The notes under the pieces are model-generated. The model ran no database searches. It worked only from the letters and a program-made list of their open reading frames with translations, and was not told the DNA's origin. From an uncultured Bacteroidota bacterium (GTDB lineage: Bacteria > Bacteroidota > Bacteroidia > Chitinophagales > Chitinophagaceae): a stretch of 8,683 nucleotides of DNA. The position numbers and the translations under genes were made by a program. Where the stretch lies: NCBI GenBank assembly GCA_946479535.1, contig CAMLGP010000079.1:1-8683 (forward strand), read 5' to 3'. Each line of letters starts with the position of its first letter. Positions within the stretch are counted from its first letter, which is position 1. This document shows positions 6,972-8,683 of this stretch, piece by piece.

Positions 6972-7700
6972 TTGCCAAACTCCTGGTTTCAATTCAAGCA
7001 GTTCACGGTCTATCAGGATCGAACAGCCATGAAGGTAACAACCGATGCCTGCCTTTTTGGAGCCTGGCTGGCTAAGGATGCTGCTGAAAGTGGCAATAAA
7101 ATAAAAAAAGCATTGGATATAGGAGCTGGAACCGGGCTATTGACCTTACTATTTGCACAGAAGAATGAGGAAGTTCTTATCGATGCGGTAGAGATAGAAG
7201 AAAACGCTGCAATGCAGGGAAGAGAAAACCTGGAAGCTTCTCCATGGAAGAATAGAATTGAAATAGTACATGCCGATATCAAAACACTGGCTTCTTCCCA
7301 TAAGTATGATGTGATCTTTAGTAATCCTCCTTTTTATGAGAATGAATTGGAATCTCCGGATGCCATTAAAAATATGGCCCATCACAGTGGCGGACTTTCA
7401 CTGGATGAATTACTGAAAGCAATAGCTACACTACTGGAGGCAGGGAGTATTTTCTATCTATTATTACCCTATAAAAGAAACAGCGAAATTGAATTGCTTC
7501 TTAAAAATCACTCACTTCATATTCATGAGAAAGTGCTGGTATCACAATCAACTGAACATTCCCCTTTCAGGATAATGCTAAAAGGAAGTAATATAGAAAC
7601 TTCAGAAGTCAGAACGGTAGAATTTTCTATTTGCGAGGAAAAGCAGCTGTATACGAAAGCGTTTACTGATCTATTAAAACCCTATTACCTGAAATTATAA
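6972..7700 (+). CDS. trmN6: TrmN6-like tRNA1(Val) adenine-37 N6-methyltransferase
   Basis: This is a SAM-dependent Rossmann-fold methyltransferase of the TrmN6/YfiC family, 242 residues. In E. coli the enzyme makes m6A37 in tRNA1(Val). Visible motifs are the N-terminal FQFKQFTVYQDRTAMKVTTDACLFGAW (family hallmark, residues 6-32), SAM motif I ALDIGAGTGLL (47-57), the acidic strand end VEIEE (73-77, ribose contact) and the adenine-N6 catalytic motif SNPPF (117-121). The start is TTG at 6972: no in-frame ATG lies upstream, and the next ATG (codon 20) would delete the conserved FKQF segment. No Shine-Dalgarno site is seen. The TTG sits inside CCTTTGCC, which resembles part of a -7 promoter box, so the start deserves checking. 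The gene follows tsaD by 57 bp. Substrate specificity is inferred from the family; methylation of another RNA cannot be excluded. Confidence 0.88.
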   Translation: MPNSWFQFKQFTVYQDRTAMKVTTDACLFGAWLAKDAAESGNKIKKALDIGAGTGLLTLLFAQKNEEVLIDAVEIEENAAMQGRENLEASPWKNRIEIVHADIKTLASSHKYDVIFSNPPFYENELESPDAIKNMAHHSGGLSLDELLKAIATLLEAGSIFYLLLPYKRNSEIELLLKNHSLHIHEKVLVSQSTEHSPFRIMLKGSNIETSEVRTVEFSICEEKQLYTKAFTDLLKPYYLKL

Positions 7701-7840
7701 CCACCATGGGTGGTGTCTCACCGCCATGGCTCTTATTTCACCACTATGGTTCGTGTCTCACCACCATAGTTCGTGTCTCACCACCATGGTTCATGTCTAA
7801 CCGCCATGGTTCATGTCTAACCGCCATGGTTCGTGTCTCA
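7701..7840. repeat. Tandem array of seven 20-bp repeats
   Basis: Seven units of exactly 20 bp lie head to tail without any indel, starting at 7701, 7721, 7741, 7761, 7781, 7801 and 7821. The consensus is CCACCATGGTTCGTGTCTCA. Differences from it are 2, 5, 1, 1, 2, 3 and 1 for units 1 to 7. Unit 2 is the most diverged. Units 5 and 6 share two variants (positions 13 and 19), suggesting a recent duplication. Most units carry an ACCATGG or CCATGG palindromic core. The array begins at the base directly after the trmN6 stop codon. An open frame that runs through it (7706-7978) arises from the repeat and is not considered a gene. There are no spacers, so this is not a CRISPR array. Confidence 0.95.
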
Positions 7841-7886
7841 CGAACCACCTTCCCGCTTTATTGGTTCATGAGACACGAACCTTGGC
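7823..7886. repeat. Large inverted repeat closing the tandem array; possible two-way terminator
   Basis: Arms 7823-7847 and 7862-7886 are reverse complements at 23 of 25 positions, with a 14-base loop (7848-7861). The core, GGTTCGTGTCTCA at 7828-7840 against TGAGACACGAACC at 7869-7881, is a perfect 13-bp match. The right arm is an inverted eighth copy of the 20-bp unit (positions 3-20 of the unit). Its position, between the trmN6 stop and 8 bp from the convergent dehydrogenase stop at 7895, would suit a bidirectional terminator or an mRNA 3'-end stabiliser. No T tract follows either arm, so a classical intrinsic terminator is not shown. Confidence 0.85.
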
Positions 7887-7894
7887 CTGCGTAC

Positions 7895-8683
7895 CTACCC
7901 CGCATAATCTTTCAGGTACTGAAAATCCTTTGTCAGCTTTCCTTTTTCAACAATCGTTGCACGGTTAATAATGTTTGAGCTCCCATTGACGAGGTATTCC
8001 AGCACATACTTGATCAATTGCTCACCGAAATAGCGGGAGGCATCACGAGGCAATTCATTCGGCAGGTTACCAACTGCCATTACATCAAGAGAATTGGAGA
8101 GATAAGGAGGCGTTTTGGCAAAACTGGTGCGGTCCACTCCATAGATGGGATCTTCAATAGATTGATCACCCAGGTTAATGGGAACCGAGCCATCCACATC
8201 ATCAGTGATATCAGCGATGGTCTGAATGATGAAATTATCGGAGTGAACATTTTCCTTTTCGAACAATCGGGGTACATTCTTGTCCCAGAATACCCCATTC
8301 AACAGTATGTCCGTTTGAGCTGCATACGGAAGGAACTTGCATTTATACCTATCGGGATAATCATGGAAATCAATGCGACTGTAATTAAGCGTGGTCTTAT
8401 GGGTATAAAGGTCAGCGCCTCTTAATTGCGTATACACAGGATAGGAAAATCGCCTTATCAGGTATTCGTCTGGCTCCACTTCATGAATGCCCATCAGGTT
8501 CATGATCTCGAGTATGCCATGTGCCACGCGACCACTACCTGTAACGGCAATCTTCACATTGGGCAATCGCAATCCAAAATAGTTATGGATCAATTCCCGG
8601 AAGCTTCGCTGTTTATAAACTCGATCCATTTTATAAAGTCCTGTTCGATTACCATACGCCATCATACCATTATGTGCGCCCAC
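7895..8683 (-). CDS. Lys1/alanine-dehydrogenase-like NAD(P) oxidoreductase, N-terminus cut off
   Basis: This is the C-terminal 262 residues of a protein from the alanine dehydrogenase/saccharopine dehydrogenase (Lys1-type) superfamily. The frame is open to the right edge, so the true start lies outside. A Rossmann dinucleotide-binding segment, NVKIAVTGSGRVAHGILEIM, is visible at visible residues 42-61, with GSGRVAHG as the glycine motif. ADITDDVDGSVPIN (157-170) corresponds to the VDVSAD region of yeast Lys1. NLPNELPRDASRYFGEQL (206-223) matches the Lys1 DHLPSLLPREAS segment. The substrate-binding lysine and histidine of Lys1 lie in the missing N-terminal part, so it cannot be said whether this enzyme acts on saccharopine, alanine or another amino or keto acid. 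The gene converges on trmN6 across the 20-bp repeat array and ends 8 bp from the hairpin. Confidence 0.8.
   Translation of the reverse strand: MGAHNGMMAYGNRTGLYKMDRVYKQRSFRELIHNYFGLRLPNVKIAVTGSGRVAHGILEIMNLMGIHEVEPDEYLIRRFSYPVYTQLRGADLYTHKTTLNYSRIDFHDYPDRYKCKFLPYAAQTDILLNGVFWDKNVPRLFEKENVHSDNFIIQTIADITDDVDGSVPINLGDQSIEDPIYGVDRTSFAKTPPYLSNSLDVMAVGNLPNELPRDASRYFGEQLIKYVLEYLVNGSSNIINRATIVEKGKLTKDFQYLKDYAG

Noticed and set aside
7701..7840. CRISPR array
   Set aside because: The units are contiguous with no unique spacers, and no cas genes are near.
7706..7978. Plus-strand 90-codon open frame with a repeating sequence
   Set aside because: It is produced by the 20-bp tandem repeat, which stays open in this frame and recurs every 60 bp. 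It then runs antisense into the dehydrogenase gene, so it is not a credible protein gene.
8018..8425. Plus-strand 135-codon open frame
   Set aside because: It lies wholly antisense to the dehydrogenase gene, which has clear family motifs in its own frame.

Overview
The window looks like chromosomal DNA from a member of the Bacteroidota, most likely a Chitinophagaceae-type bacterium. The evidence is protein character (E. coli-type PurB, RF3 and TrmN6 with Bacteroidota-like sequence), a lack of strong Shine-Dalgarno sites, and two perfect TAnnTTTG boxes. That box is the -7 promoter element of this phylum, and here it lies a few bases upstream of the starts of prfC and of an ABC permease gene. 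The genus is inference. Base composition and codon use look uniform across the genes, and no insertion sequence, phage gene, tRNA, rRNA or CRISPR array was seen.

Layout from left to right. (1) 1-1193, plus: the last 396 residues of adenylosuccinate lyase (purB), cut by the window edge. (2) 1203-2792, minus: complete peptide chain release factor 3 (prfC), convergent with purB and 9 bp from it. (3) 2793-3004: a divergent promoter region with a perfect prfC -7 box, a spaced inverted repeat of 12-bp arms, and a weak promoter-like box before the next gene. (4) 3005-4348, plus: a secreted GH13 alpha-amylase-family enzyme with all catalytic residues. (5) 4349-4609: a gap with no convincing gene. (6) 4610-7700, plus: a probable transcription unit of a MacB/FtsX-type ABC permease, tsaD (4 bp downstream) and a trmN6-like methyltransferase (57 bp further). 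(7) 7701-7886: seven head-to-tail copies of a 20-bp repeat starting at the base after the trmN6 stop codon, closed by an inverted eighth copy that makes a large imperfect hairpin. (8) 7895-8683, minus: the C-terminal 262 residues of a Lys1/alanine-dehydrogenase-like NAD(P) oxidoreductase, cut by the right edge.

The protein-coding content is mostly housekeeping: purine synthesis, translation termination and tRNA position-37 modification (TsaD makes t6A37; the TrmN6 family makes m6A37). The GH13 enzyme stands alone, with no SusC/SusD-type partners in view. The permease has no ATPase gene beside it. I see no clear undescribed multi-gene system. The most unusual structure is the tandem-plus-inverted repeat array at 7701-7886 between two convergent genes; the spaced inverted repeat at 2882-2930 comes second.
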